Numbered from the stretch's first letter, positions 16,388 through 25,115 are shown. The stretch: 47,533 bases of DNA from Chitinophagaceae bacterium (GCA_947447265.1 CANFKC010000041.1:1-47533); one strand, 5' to 3'. Numbers and translations: made by a program. Notes: generated by a model not told the origin, from the letters alone.

Positions 16388-17356
16388 CTAATCGGTAAAA
16401 ATGCTGTGGCCCATGACCCGTTTCTTAAATAACCAGGTATGTAACGCCACGTTTTCCTCGCCTCGTGCGGGCACCCGCAACGGATCATAAATATTGCTCA
16501 GTACCAAAACAGAATCGCCGGTAAACGCATACCTATACTTGCCCTGAAAGTGATGGAAATTCCCACCATTATACTCATAGCGCACCCATTTAAAGTTAAT
16601 TATATACTTCGTCCTATCTACCTCGTATTGCACAAATCCGCGCGGATTGGGTGTCTGTTTACTATATTCGCTGTAAGTGAGTGTAGGCATAAAGTAGGCT
16701 TTGAAGGGTATGAAGCTTACTGCGCTGTCATTTACTTTCTCGCCCGCAAGCACCCATTCATTAGGGTGGTTGTGGTACCAATCGCCACAAAAATCGCTGT
16801 TCGTCTCCCTGAAATGGTAACGCTTCAGGCCAAATGTAACCGATACGGCTACCAAGGCAACCACCTTAACGATTGTCCAGATTTTAAAAGTAGCAAAGTG
16901 CTGACGAGCGCCGGAAATGATTGCCCATAGCGCTTTTACCTTTCCCCATTCAAAAACTACAATGAGTAAATTGAGCAACAGCAGCACAGCCGATAGTGTA
17001 TGGGTAAACTCCCATAAGTGTAGCGCCCGGTTAACAAGGAATATTCCGAGAGTTGCAGGCAACATTAAGATGCCACCGAGAAAGCTGGTACGGCGGAAAA
17101 ACAATAAAACTGCAGGTACAAATTCCAGCACCCCCAATAAAAACTGGAACCAGCTTGAATAACCGAGAAATGCCCAGGTTAGTTGCCCGCCGGGTATATT
17201 TTCCAGCGGATGGCGCCAGGCGGAAAAAGGCACGACCGTGCACTGGCTCAGCATCAATTTCAGAACGCCATAGTGAAGCATAACGGCACCAAGCGCATAA
17301 CAGCAAAGTGCATAATATGGCTCCTTCGTTTTTAGAAATGGGATTATTTTTTTCAT
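16388..17356 (-). CDS. DoxX-like membrane protein with soluble C-terminal domain
   Basis: This 322-residue protein has four to five membrane helices in the first 185 residues. The pattern is that of DoxX-like proteins: YALGAVMLHYGVLKLM, WFQFLLGVLEFVPAVLLFFRR, FLGGILMLPATLGIFLVN and TLSAVLLLLNLLIVVF. A roughly 130-residue beta-rich domain follows, rich in Trp and Tyr, probably outside the cytoplasm. The family is poorly understood. The gene starts 22 bases after the mmcQ-like gene ends, so the two are likely cotranscribed. Confidence 0.55.
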   Translation of the reverse strand: MKKIIPFLKTKEPYYALCCYALGAVMLHYGVLKLMLSQCTVVPFSAWRHPLENIPGGQLTWAFLGYSSWFQFLLGVLEFVPAVLLFFRRTSFLGGILMLPATLGIFLVNRALHLWEFTHTLSAVLLLLNLLIVVFEWGKVKALWAIISGARQHFATFKIWTIVKVVALVAVSVTFGLKRYHFRETNSDFCGDWYHNHPNEWVLAGEKVNDSAVSFIPFKAYFMPTLTYSEYSKQTPNPRGFVQYEVDRTKYIINFKWVRYEYNGGNFHHFQGKYRYAFTGDSVLVLSNIYDPLRVPARGEENVALHTWLFKKRVMGHSIFTD

Positions 17357-17378
17357 AAAAATATCGAAAGGCTATCGC

Positions 17379-17705
17379 TCATTTTCTTTTCGGTGCGACT
17401 AAACTAAATGAATGCTCTATCATTTCTTTGAGCATGCGGGTACTTAACGTGCCATCTGCAATAATCGTATTCCAATGCTTCTTGTTCATATGGTATCCCG
17501 GCTGCACACAATCATATTGCTCCCTCAATTCCAGCGCTCTCTCCGGGTCGCACTTCACATTAAATTGCAACGGATCGGCATCCATACTCACTAACAAAAA
17601 GATTTTGCCTTTCACCTTAAATACCAACGTTTCATCTCCAAACGGAAGGCACTCTTCCACCTCACCGAGCGATAACGCATATAAACGAACGTCTTCTATA
17701 TTCAT
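17379..17705 (-). CDS. MmcQ/YjbR family protein
   Basis: This 108-residue protein matches the CyaY-like MmcQ/YjbR fold: IEDVRLYALSLGEVEECLPFG, LVFKVKGKIFLLVS, FNVKCDPERALELREQYDCV and GYHMNKKHWNTI. Members are small cytosolic proteins thought to bind DNA, though evidence is limited. It is the first gene of a two-gene minus-strand unit with the DoxX-like gene. The 255 bases upstream, shared with the divergent glycosyltransferase gene, are A/T-rich and hold no clear structure. Confidence 0.85.
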   Translation of the reverse strand: MNIEDVRLYALSLGEVEECLPFGDETLVFKVKGKIFLLVSMDADPLQFNVKCDPERALELREQYDCVQPGYHMNKKHWNTIIADGTLSTRMLKEMIEHSFSLVAPKRK

Positions 17706-17960
17706 ACCGGAAATTATTGTTTGAATTTAACCGTAAACGGAAAGTAAATTAATGCATTAAAACGTTAGAATTACCTACGCTCATATAATGCACTTTAATA
17801 CATGATTGCAATCCACTATAACAATAGCTAAACTGTTGACTATCAAACGTTCGCAATAAGCCATTATTATTTTCTTAACAATTTTGCGTTATTTTAAAAA
17901 ATCGGCTCATTTTTTGTACTAGAATCAAAAACGAGACGTTATTATTGCAAACTCTATTCT

Positions 17961-18773
17961 ATGATAAAGCTATCTTGTGTCATAATTACTTTTAATGAAG
18001 AAAAGAACATCGGCGCCTGCATTAAATCGGTGCAGCATGTAGTTGATGAAATAATTGTTGTTGATAGTTTTTCTAACGACAACACCGTAGGCATTGCGCA
18101 AAGCCTGGGCGCTAAAGTATTTTACAAACGCTTTAATGGCTTTGGTGAACAAAAGGCTTATGCTGTAGACCAGGCATCTCACGACTGGATACTATCTGTT
18201 GATGCTGATGAAGTGCTTTCTACCGAATTACAGACCAGCATCTTAGAAGTGAAGCAACACCCGGTTTTCGATGGTTATGATATGAGCATCCTCACTAACT
18301 ATTGCGGAAAATGGATTAAGCACTGCGGATGGTACCCGAAACATAAATTGCGCCTGCTCGATAAGACGAAGGGACATATTAACCTGAATAAAGTTCACGA
18401 AGGGTTTGAAATGAATGCCACCAACTCGCCTATTGGCCTGTTGAAAGGCGACTTACTGCACTATAGCTATAAAACCATTTCTGAACATAGCCGAAAAATT
18501 CAACTCTATACCGAACTCGCGGCGAAAACTATGGCGGAGAAAGGAGCATCAATACCGCTGATTAAAATAATATTGGGACCTAAATGGACCTTCTTCTACC
18601 TCTACATCATCCGTCTCGGTTTTCTTGATGGCTATTGGGGCTATGTACTGTGTAAAAACATTTCTTATGAGAGCTTTATCAAGTACACTAAAATAAGGCT
18701 ATACACTAAACAATATAAGCTGGAACAAAATCAGATAGGGGATTTTTTAAGACCGTCTTCATTAAGTAATTAG
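17961..18773 (+). CDS. Family 2 glycosyltransferase (WaaE/LgtF-like)
   Basis: This 270-residue protein opens with the GT2 nucleotide-sugar-binding start LSCVIITFNEEKNIGACI, followed by VDEIIVVDSFSNDNTVGIAQ, KAYAVDQASHDWILSVDADEVLS (the DxD metal-binding site) and HEGFEMN. The C-terminal segment has a hydrophobic patch (FFYLYIIRLGFLDGYWGYVLC) that would contact the membrane. It is close to the LgtF/WaaE group that adds glucose-type residues to the LPS inner core. The polysaccharide deacetylase gene starts 17 bases later, so the two probably act on the same glycan; that is inference. Confidence 0.85.
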   Translation: MIKLSCVIITFNEEKNIGACIKSVQHVVDEIIVVDSFSNDNTVGIAQSLGAKVFYKRFNGFGEQKAYAVDQASHDWILSVDADEVLSTELQTSILEVKQHPVFDGYDMSILTNYCGKWIKHCGWYPKHKLRLLDKTKGHINLNKVHEGFEMNATNSPIGLLKGDLLHYSYKTISEHSRKIQLYTELAAKTMAEKGASIPLIKIILGPKWTFFYLYIIRLGFLDGYWGYVLCKNISYESFIKYTKIRLYTKQYKLEQNQIGDFLRPSSLSN

Positions 18774-18777
18774 TCGC

Positions 18778-18785
18778 TATTTTTG
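18778..18785 (+). promoter_or_regulatory. Possible internal promoter -7 box
   Basis: TATTTTTG fits TAnnTTTG exactly in the 17-base gap before the deacetylase ATG at 18791. It would yield an almost leaderless transcript. No -33 TTTG is clear, so it may be a chance match. Confidence 0.25.
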
Positions 18786-18790
18786 GGCAT

Positions 18791-19537
18791 ATGAACTGGA
18801 GTTGGTTATTGCCATCAATTAAAGGTATCCCTGTACTGATGTACCACAAGGTATGGCCGGGTATTAGTGATGACCTCACCATAACTCCTGAGCATTTAGC
18901 ACAACAATGGGCCTTTCTAAAACAGCAAGGGTACACACCACTATCCCTGCAGGAATTTAGCGCCATAATTGACACGAATACGTCGTTCCCTGAAAAATCG
19001 TTGCTGATTACTTTTGATGACGGCTATCTCAACAACTATGACTACGTCTATCCCTTGCTGAAAGAAATGAACTGGAAAGCGACGTTCTTCATTATTGCTG
19101 ATACATTGAGCGCCCCGCAAACAAATAATAAAACGCCTGACACTAAAATGTCGCTGGAGCAACTTAAAACTTTAGACCCACAAATAGTGCAATTAGGCTT
19201 GCATGGCCTGCATCACGAACATTTCAGCAGCCTGAACATTGACGAAATAGAACAGGTCATGCAGCAATCAATATCACTGTTTGACAGCAGCGGACTTACC
19301 TACCACAAAGTGCTGGCCTACCCCTACGGCTCAAGGCCGAAAGATACCCGGATTAATAACCAAATGAAGGCGTTCTTTAATGAAGCAGGTATACAAGCTG
19401 CCTTTAGGATAGGTAACCAGGTTTGTAAGGTACCTACCGAAGATAAATATGAGCTTCGCCGCATTGACATAAAAGGCACTGACTCGTTGGATGCTTTTAA
19501 AATTAAACTAACCAAGGGTAAGCTGAGGCCATTTTAA
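18791..19537 (+). CDS. Polysaccharide deacetylase (NodB/CE4 family)
   Basis: This 248-residue protein has the CE4 motifs in order: IPVLMYHKV near the start, LITFDDGYLNNYDYVYPLLKE (the catalytic and metal-binding aspartates), ATFFIIADTL, LGLHGLHHEHFSSL (metal-binding histidines), VLAYPYGSRPKD and a late RRIDI. CE4 enzymes remove N- or O-acetyl groups from polysaccharides. It has no signal peptide, so action on a cytoplasmic or lipid-linked intermediate is likely. It forms a pair with the glycosyltransferase gene upstream. Confidence 0.88.
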   Translation: MNWSWLLPSIKGIPVLMYHKVWPGISDDLTITPEHLAQQWAFLKQQGYTPLSLQEFSAIIDTNTSFPEKSLLITFDDGYLNNYDYVYPLLKEMNWKATFFIIADTLSAPQTNNKTPDTKMSLEQLKTLDPQIVQLGLHGLHHEHFSSLNIDEIEQVMQQSISLFDSSGLTYHKVLAYPYGSRPKDTRINNQMKAFFNEAGIQAAFRIGNQVCKVPTEDKYELRRIDIKGTDSLDAFKIKLTKGKLRPF

Positions 19538-19548
19538 CTCATGCTGTT

Positions 19549-20340
19549 CTAGTTAATAACGACGGTGATAGACTGCGAAAAACCGTATAGCAAATTATGC
19601 ACAGGAACTACAGGTTGGGTATCGTAAACAGCCTCGGCATTGGTAGCCAGTACTACTTTCCTGGTTAAAGGCAGATTCAGCTGGAATGCAAGCGATGTGC
19701 GGCAGCTAAACTGAGATTTATATATGGTCGATTGGTTATAAAAGCGAGTTACAAAATCATACTTCTTCATAAAAGTACGCGCATATTTTGCGGTTAAATT
19801 CAGGCGGGGGTGTTCCACATCTATATCAACCGGGTTAACCGGTATTTTTTCGGCAGATACCCCTGAATAATTCCAGTGCTCATGTTCGTAAAACACACCG
19901 ATTCCTGTAAAAAAATCAACGCTATCATTGTTCACCCATTGCTGTATGAAGTTTGTGCCCGCAAGGCTTCGGTTAACCAGCCCCCACGACCCATTCCATT
20001 GGTATTGCACAAAGTAGTCCAGGCTAAATTTCTTCTTCGTTGCAATACGGTCTCGCAGCTGGAAACAACCGGCATCCTGTATGTGCTGGCTACCATCCGT
20101 AAGCCTGTCAATTTTACCATAAAAAACATATCTGCGGGCATTATGCTTGTACGATACATCGCCGGTAAAAAAGATATCGAGCACATTATACTTCTGCTGG
20201 TCGCTCGATAGCGTCAGGTTGAGATTAGCCAGCCATTTCTTATCCTTCTCCCCAACTTCATTTTTATCTATATTCAGTATCTGGCAACGTCCTGCTGCAG
20301 ATGCGAACACTAACAGTATAACCAATAAACTAACTTTCAT
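19549..20340 (-). CDS. DUF481-family outer-membrane protein
   Basis: This 263-residue protein has a signal peptide ending near AAGRCQ. The rest is a series of aromatic-rich amphipathic strands (WLANLNLTLSSDQQKYN, GDVSYKHNARRYVFYGKID, FVQYQWNGSWGLVNRSLAGT, VDFFTGIGVFYEHEHWNY, LTAKYARTFMKKYDFVTRF) that end in LLYGFSQSITVVI. This resembles the DUF481/YdiY barrel-like proteins of Gram-negative outer membranes. The function is unknown. It stands alone, convergent with the deacetylase gene (11-base gap). Confidence 0.65.
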   Translation of the reverse strand: MKVSLLVILLVFASAAGRCQILNIDKNEVGEKDKKWLANLNLTLSSDQQKYNVLDIFFTGDVSYKHNARRYVFYGKIDRLTDGSQHIQDAGCFQLRDRIATKKKFSLDYFVQYQWNGSWGLVNRSLAGTNFIQQWVNNDSVDFFTGIGVFYEHEHWNYSGVSAEKIPVNPVDIDVEHPRLNLTAKYARTFMKKYDFVTRFYNQSTIYKSQFSCRTSLAFQLNLPLTRKVVLATNAEAVYDTQPVVPVHNLLYGFSQSITVVIN

Positions 20341-20455
20341 AAATTACGGAGCGTTATTCGCCTGGCATTACAGGCAGCAGAATTAATACATATTAGCTTA
20401 TAAAAGAATGATGTAAATTAGAAAAATCTTATAATTTTACGTCAAAATCTTTAAA

Positions 20456-20797
20456 GTGTTAGAGACTATAGTCACCTTTATTTATGAAACATTTCAGCAC
20501 CACAAAGCGCACCTTATTTTCATTGCCATAGGCATGGTAGTGGGCCTTTTTTCTCAGATGATATTACCGGGCCGCGGCTTTGGCTTGTTGGCAACCCTTG
20601 CTATAGGCATTGCCGGCTGCTATATCGGCGATATGTTCCTTGGCGACTATGTAACAGAGTATGTAACCTTTACCAAAAACGCAACGATACACAAAATAAT
20701 AGGCGGCGTAGTTGGTGCAATGGCGCTCTCGTTCATTATCAACCTCATCAGGGGTGGCAAAGACAAAGACAAAACAGCTTACCGAAATAACACCTGA
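20456..20797 (+). CDS. GlsB/YeaQ/YmgE-like stress-response membrane protein
   Basis: This 113-residue protein (GTG start) has three membrane segments with the transglycosylase-associated family pattern: IFIAIGMVVGLFSQMILPGRGFGLLATLAIGIAGCYIGDMF, then IHKIIGGVVGAMALSFIINLI. The glycine-rich repeats GMVVGL..., G..G...G and IGGVVGA are typical. GlsB/YeaQ proteins are linked to envelope or osmotic stress; the molecular role is unknown. The ORF has no ATG before residue 24, so GTG is the likely start. A terminator follows 25 bases downstream. Confidence 0.75.
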   Translation: MLETIVTFIYETFQHHKAHLIFIAIGMVVGLFSQMILPGRGFGLLATLAIGIAGCYIGDMFLGDYVTEYVTFTKNATIHKIIGGVVGAMALSFIINLIRGGKDKDKTAYRNNT

Positions 20798-20821
20798 TTC
20801 ACTTTCACAAAGAATTTATAA

Positions 20822-20869
20822 AAACAAACCGGGTAGTAAGCAACGCTTTTCTACCCGGTTTGTTTTTTT
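20822..20869. terminator. Bidirectional terminator
   Basis: The 15-bp stem AAACAAACCGGGTAG / CTACCCGGTTTGTTT has a 14-base loop and T/A tracts on both sides. It lies between the convergent GlsB-like and DUF1573 genes. Confidence 0.9.
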
Positions 20870-20888
20870 GTTACTATGAAAGTGAAAA

Positions 20889-21701
20889 TTAGTTCTTCTT
20901 AGCTTCTTTCACTTCACCTGCAATATGCACCATCATTGGCTGTTGCTTTGCATTAGAAACGATAGTCACATCTTTATGAATCTGGCCTACCCTGCCTTTT
21001 GAATTGAAGGTAACATGTATTTTACCTTTTTTGCCTGGTGCTATCGGCTCTTTAGGCCATGTTGGCACTGTGCAGCCACATGAAGCATGAGATTCCTTTA
21101 TGGTAATAGGCTCTTTGCCGACGTTCGTAAATTCGAAATCTGTTTCTACTATCGGACCTTCTTCAAAAGTGCCGAAATTGTGGGTTTCTTCTACAAATTT
21201 GAACTCACCCGCATTAGGACCAACCGGAACATTATCAACAGCCGGATCGTATGGACGAGGAGGTGCTACCTGGCCAGGCACCGGAGGTGGCAAATGGTTA
21301 TGACCATCATCCGGACCAGCAGGTGGCATTGGTGTAACCAACCCTTTACCTTGTCCCTTTCTCATTGCCATCTTTTCTTTAGGCGTCATAGGCGCACCAG
21401 GAGGCATCACCCTTGGCGGCGGAACTGCATGAGGATCTATTGGCGGGGGGATAGCTCCCTCAGGCATTGGCACCGGAATTGGGGCAGGCAAATTTCCAGG
21501 AGGAGGTGGAGGTGGAACATTGCCAGCAGTATGGGAGTGGCCTTTAGTGGCAGTTTTTGTTTTGGTAACTGTAGTCGTCTTTTTAGTAGTCGTCGCTTTC
21601 TTCGCCGTAGCTGCTTTTGGCGCCACTGGCGCTTTTTCCTGCGCATTTACACTGGCGGCACTCATGAAAAGGCAGAAAACGAAAATTGATAGTTTTTGCA
21701 T
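20889..21701 (-). CDS. Secreted DUF1573 protein with Pro/His-rich linker
   Basis: This 270-residue protein has a signal peptide (MQKLSIFVFCLFMSAASVNAQ). A Lys/Thr/Ala-rich stretch (about 25-55) follows, then a proline-rich linker (about 56-165) with GHSH and DDGHNH histidine pairs. The C-terminal DUF1573 domain (about 165-270) has HNFGTFEEGPIVETDFEFTNVG, the hallmark ASCGCTVPTWPKEPIAPG and GKIHVTFNSKGRVG. DUF1573 is an ASH-like beta sandwich found in Bacteroidota envelope proteins. The long linker suggests that the domain is held away from the membrane or bound to the wall. Its two HxH pairs could bind metal; that is speculative. Confidence 0.85.
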   Translation of the reverse strand: MQKLSIFVFCLFMSAASVNAQEKAPVAPKAATAKKATTTKKTTTVTKTKTATKGHSHTAGNVPPPPPPGNLPAPIPVPMPEGAIPPPIDPHAVPPPRVMPPGAPMTPKEKMAMRKGQGKGLVTPMPPAGPDDGHNHLPPPVPGQVAPPRPYDPAVDNVPVGPNAGEFKFVEETHNFGTFEEGPIVETDFEFTNVGKEPITIKESHASCGCTVPTWPKEPIAPGKKGKIHVTFNSKGRVGQIHKDVTIVSNAKQQPMMVHIAGEVKEAKKN

Positions 21702-21943
21702 GTTTAATTGTTGTTTCGATAAAATTAAGTATAAAAAATGATTAGTTACAACAGCTTTAGTAGATTAAGAAAATTTTTAGCTTTTATATCTTCCAGAAAA
21801 GAAACTACCTGACTGTCCTTACACTTATAAATGCCTGTTGAGGTAAAAGGGTTGCATGCCTCGAAAGAAAATTTCAAGTTATCTGATACCGATTTTTGAA
21901 GTTGAATTACATATAATTTGCGCCAAGGGTGGCTTATAGGGGC

Positions 21944-21972
21944 AAAAAAATGGCCGCCATAAGGCAGCCATT
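21944..21972 (-). terminator. Terminator of the alpha operon (after rplQ)
   Basis: On the minus strand AATGGCTGCC-TTAT-GGCGGCCATT forms a 10-bp hairpin (one mismatch) followed by a run of T. It ends the infA-rplQ unit. Confidence 0.85.
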
Positions 21973-21995
21973 CCAAATTCTTTAGTAGCAAAAAA

Positions 21996-22559
21996 CTATG
22001 CTTCGCCACCCAGATCTTCTGTTGCAGCAGGTGCACTTGGTGCATCAGCAGGAACATCAATATGAGCTTCGATTGTTTCTTCAGCAGCAGCCAGAGGTGC
22101 AGCTGTAGTAGTAGTTTCAGCTTTTTTAGCGCTTGATGAACCACGACGGCTACGACGTGTTTTCTTAGCAGCAGCAGCTTCAGCGTCTTTACCATAAATC
22201 TCGTTGAAATCAACCAACTCAATCATAGCCATATCAGCAGCATCACCCATACGGCGAGGCAACTTAATGATACGGGTATAACCACCTGGACGATCAGCAA
22301 CTTTATCGCTGACAACACCGAAAAGCTCCTTAATAGCTTCCTTATCTTGTAAAAAACTGAACACAATACGACGATTGTGCATGTTATCCACTTTACAACG
22401 GGTAATCATAGGCTCAGCAAAAACCCTTAATGCCTTAGCTTTAGCTAAAGTAGTAGTAATGCGTTTGTGCTCTATCAACTGGATAGTAAGATTACACATT
22501 AACGCCATCCTGTGGGATTGGGTGCGGCCTAAATTTTTGATTTTGTCTCCGTGACGCAT
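21996..22559 (-). CDS. rplQ: 50S ribosomal protein L17
   Basis: This 187-residue protein starts with the L17 signature [20 protein letters not shown] and has [19 protein letters not shown] and [30 protein letters not shown]17 binds the outside of the 50S near the tunnel exit. The core ends near residue 120. A roughly 65-residue tail follows, rich in Ala, Glu and Lys, which is absent from the E. coli protein (127 residues) and typical of Bacteroidota. It is the last gene of the alpha operon, separated from rpoA by 212 bases of repetitive A/T-rich DNA. Confidence 0.97.
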   Translation of the reverse strand: MRHGDKIKNLGRTQSHRMALMCNLTIQLIEHKRITTTLAKAKALRVFAEPMITRCKVDNMHNRRIVFSFLQDKEAIKELFGVVSDKVADRPGGYTRIIKLPRRMGDAADMAMIELVDFNEIYGKDAEAAAAKKTRRSRRGSSSAKKAETTTTAAPLAAAEETIEAHIDVPADAPSAPAATEDLGGEA

Positions 22560-22616
22560 GACATTGTTGTTTTAATTTCCCCCATACCGTGTCAGGATTT
22601 ATGAGGTACTCGTTGA

Positions 22617-22765
22617 AAAATAAAAAGTAAAAACTTAAAAAGTAAAATGCCCGTGTTAAAATAAAAAAGTAAAAACTTAAAACTCAGTTGCAGTGAGCGG
22701 CATTTTGTAAAATAGAAAAAAGCAAAAATTAAACGGGAGTTTTTCCTTTTTAACTTTTGCTTTTT
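22617..22765. repeat. A/T-rich direct and inverted repeats in the rpoA-rplQ spacer
   Basis: AAATAAAAAGTAAAAACTTA occurs at about 22617-22636 and again, with one extra A, at about 22660-22680. AAAATGCC (22644-22651) pairs with GGCATTTT (22699-22706). A third structure pairs AAAGCAAAAATTAAA (near 22718-22733) with TTTAACTTTTGCTTT (22748-22762), one mismatch. The spacer is unusually long for this operon. Confidence 0.6.
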
Positions 22766-22771
22766 AATTTA

Positions 22772-23776
22772 TTAGTTCAGGTCTTCTCCCCTGCGGAATT
22801 TGTTGATGTCCATACCGAAGTGTAAACCACGTTCGTGCAACACCTGCTCAATTTCAGAAAGTGATTTCTGTCCGAAATTACGGAACTTCATCAGTTCTTC
22901 CTGTGTATACTGAACCAATTCGCTCAGTGAGTTGATCTTAGCTGCTTTTAAGCAATTGAAAGCACGTACTGAAAGTTCAAGATCTTCAAGCGGAGTGTTC
23001 AATACTTTACGTACCAGTAAAGTTTCTTCGTCAACAATGCTTTCTTTCTCTTCTTTGCGTGTATCCAGCGAAATGTTCTCATCAGTGATGATCATCAGGT
23101 GCTGAATAAGTATGCGAGATGCGTCTTTTACTGCTTCTTCAGGGTGAATAGTACCATCGGTAACTACTTCCATTATCAGCTTTTCAAAGTCAGTGCGCTG
23201 CTCAACACGTGTATTTTCAATAGTGTATTTTACATTCTTGATAGGTGTGTAGATAGCGTCGATTGCGATGAAGCCCAAAGGTGCATCAACAGGACGGTTT
23301 TCTTCGGAAGGCACATAACCACGGCCTTTACCTATGTGAATTTCAATCTGGAAAGTAGTGCCAGGGTGCAGGTTGCAAATGATAAGATCAGGATTCATTA
23401 CCTGGAAATTAGGCAATGCTTCACCAATCATACGGGCAGTGAAAACCTCTGTACCTTTAATTGTAAGATCAATTTTTTCAGACTGGAAATCATTGTAATC
23501 GCCAACTGCTTTAATACGAACTTGCTTCAGGTTAAGGATAATTTCAGTAACGTCTTCCAAAACACCTTTTAACGTAGCAAACTCGTGGTCTGCACCAGGT
23601 ATCCTGATAGCAGTGATTGCATAACCTTCAAGAGAGGAAAGCAACACACGACGAAGAGCATTACCTATAGTAACACCATAGCCCGGTTCAAGGGGACGGA
23701 ATTCAAACTGCGCTTCAAAATCAGTGGTTTTTTGAAGTGCTATCTTATCCGGCTTCTGAAAATTCAATATGGCCAT
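22772..23776 (-). CDS. rpoA: RNA polymerase alpha subunit
   Basis: This 334-residue protein has the alpha N-terminal assembly domain (about 1-235: FEFRPLEPGYGVTIGNALRRVLLSSLEGYAIT, HEFATLKGVLEDVTEIILNLK, GRGYVPSEENR) and the C-terminal DNA- and activator-binding domain (about 260-325: PLEDLELSVRAFNCLKAAKI, FRNFGQKSLSEIEQVLHERG). Alpha dimers start RNA polymerase assembly, and the C-terminal domain contacts UP elements through the arginine in SVRAFNCLK. The position between rpsD and rplQ is the canonical alpha-operon order. Confidence 0.98.
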   Translation of the reverse strand: MAILNFQKPDKIALQKTTDFEAQFEFRPLEPGYGVTIGNALRRVLLSSLEGYAITAIRIPGADHEFATLKGVLEDVTEIILNLKQVRIKAVGDYNDFQSEKIDLTIKGTEVFTARMIGEALPNFQVMNPDLIICNLHPGTTFQIEIHIGKGRGYVPSEENRPVDAPLGFIAIDAIYTPIKNVKYTIENTRVEQRTDFEKLIMEVVTDGTIHPEEAVKDASRILIQHLMIITDENISLDTRKEEKESIVDEETLLVRKVLNTPLEDLELSVRAFNCLKAAKINSLSELVQYTQEELMKFRNFGQKSLSEIEQVLHERGLHFGMDINKFRRGEDLN

Positions 23777-23846
23777 ATTGATCTATTTGTTTGTTTTATT
23801 TTTGATTAAACTTTGTTTGTAGCAGAAATGGGCAAGTAATTAACTA

Positions 23847-24452
23847 TTACTTAGAATACAATTCCACTATCAATTGCTCCTTAATATTCTCAGGAACTGA
23901 TTCACGCTCAGGGTGTGTAATGTAAGTACCCTTCATGTCTTTTTCACTCCAGTCAACCCAATTGATCTTTGGATTCTTACCACGGATGAAGCTGGTGATG
24001 GTCAAATTCACTTTGCTCTTTGGTTTCAGTTCAATAACGTCACCTGCTTTCAATGAATAAGATGGGATATTTACTGTTTCGCCGTTAACCATAATGTGCA
24101 TATGAGAAACTAACTGGCGTGCAGCAGGGCGGGTTGGAGCCATACCTAAACGGTAAACGGTATTGTCAAGGCGCGCTTCAAGCAACTTGATAAGGTTTTC
24201 ACCGGTTGCACCTTTCATACGTGCAGCCTCAACATAAGTGTTAGCGAACTGCTTTTCAAGAAGGCCGTAAGTGTATTTAGCCTTTTGTTTTTCTTTTAAC
24301 TGTACAGAGTACTCACTAGCTGTTTTGCGCTTGCGTGTACCACCGTGCTGACCCGGAGGGTTGCTGTTTTTCTGAAGGCTTTTGCCTGATCCGAGGATTG
24401 GTTCTCCGAAGATACGGCAAATCCTGTTTTTTGGTCCTGTATAACGTGCCAT
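23847..24452 (-). CDS. rpsD: 30S ribosomal protein S4
   Basis: This 201-residue protein has MARYTGPKNRICRIFGEPI at the start, NPPGQHGGTRKRKTASEY, the S4 RNA-binding domain (RLDNTVYRLGMAPTRPAARQ, then HIMVNGETVNIPSY) and the C-terminal IKEQLIVELYSK. S4 is a primary 16S binder and in E. coli the translational repressor of the alpha operon. It has only one Cys in the N-terminal region, so it is the zinc-free form. A terminator-like hairpin sits just upstream of it in the operon (24568-24602). Confidence 0.98.
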   Translation of the reverse strand: MARYTGPKNRICRIFGEPILGSGKSLQKNSNPPGQHGGTRKRKTASEYSVQLKEKQKAKYTYGLLEKQFANTYVEAARMKGATGENLIKLLEARLDNTVYRLGMAPTRPAARQLVSHMHIMVNGETVNIPSYSLKAGDVIELKPKSKVNLTITSFIRGKNPKINWVDWSEKDMKGTYITHPERESVPENIKEQLIVELYSK

Positions 24453-24567
24453 TGCGATTTTTGTTTAGCTGTCCCGTCTCCTTTAAAAATCGTAAAACCC
24501 GATCCGGAACAGCACTTTTTATATTTGTTAATTGTAAATAATTAATTGTAGATAGCCTGAGGCAATT

Positions 24568-24602
24568 AAAAAAACACCACCCTCTCGTAGGAGAGGGCCG
24601 TG
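24568..24602 (-). terminator. Terminator-like hairpin between rpsK and rpsD
   Basis: On the minus strand CACGGCCCTCTC-CTAC-GAGAGGGTGGTG (a 7-bp GC-rich core, then two mismatches and three more pairs) is followed directly by TTTTTTT. It begins 10 bases after the rpsK stop and could terminate or attenuate transcription into rpsD-rpoA-rplQ. A processing or mRNA-end signal is the alternative. Confidence 0.65.
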
Positions 24603-24611
24603 TAAAGTTAA

Positions 24612-25013
24612 TTAAACTCTTCTCTTTTTAGGAGGACGACAACCATTGTGCGGTAAAGGAGTAACGTCTTTAATCGATACAACTTCTATACCTGAATTGT
24701 TAAGGGCGCGGATAGCACCTTCACGACCAGAACCTGGTCCTTTAACAAACACATCAGCTTTCTTCATACCTGCATCAGTTGCAACTTTCGCGCAATCCTG
24801 AGCAGCGGTCTGAGCTGCATATGGTGTGTTCTTCTTAGAGCCACGGAAGCCCATTTTACCCGCAGATGACCAGGAAATAACCTGACCTGTCTTGTTGGTG
24901 ATACTGATAATGATGTTGTTGAAGGTTGCATTAATATGCACATCTCCATGAACATCGATCTTCACGACGCGCTTTTTCGCGACGGTTTTAGCGGATGCCT
25001 GAGCTTTTGCCAT
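24612..25013 (-). CDS. rpsK: 30S ribosomal protein S11
   Basis: This 133-residue protein contains the S11 signatures [63 protein letters not shown] and the C-terminal [19 protein letters not shown]11 binds the 16S platform near the mRNA exit. The N terminus has a short Ala/Lys-rich extension, common in the phylum. It lies 102 bases after rpsM in the alpha operon. A terminator-like hairpin with T tract follows it. Confidence 0.98.
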   Translation of the reverse strand: MAKAQASAKTVAKKRVVKIDVHGDVHINATFNNIIISITNKTGQVISWSSAGKMGFRGSKKNTPYAAQTAAQDCAKVATDAGMKKADVFVKGPGSGREGAIRALNNSGIEVVSIKDVTPLPHNGCRPPKKRRV

Positions 25014-25115
25014 TTTTGTTCAAAATAAGGTAATCAATTAATAAATTAACCGGCTTTCGCCAGCTCGCCCACTCCTACCCTGCGCAGCATGCAGTATCCG
25101 GCAGTGGTGCTGTTA

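Noticed and set aside
17706-17960. Regulatory RNA in the divergent spacer before the glycosyltransferase gene
   Set aside because: The spacer is A/T-rich without a stable fold or conserved riboswitch core that I could recognise.
21746-22222. Minus-strand frame of 158 codons behind and across rplQ
   Set aside because: Its first half is rplQ in another frame (Leu/Val-rich artefact) and it crosses the operon terminator at 21944-21972.
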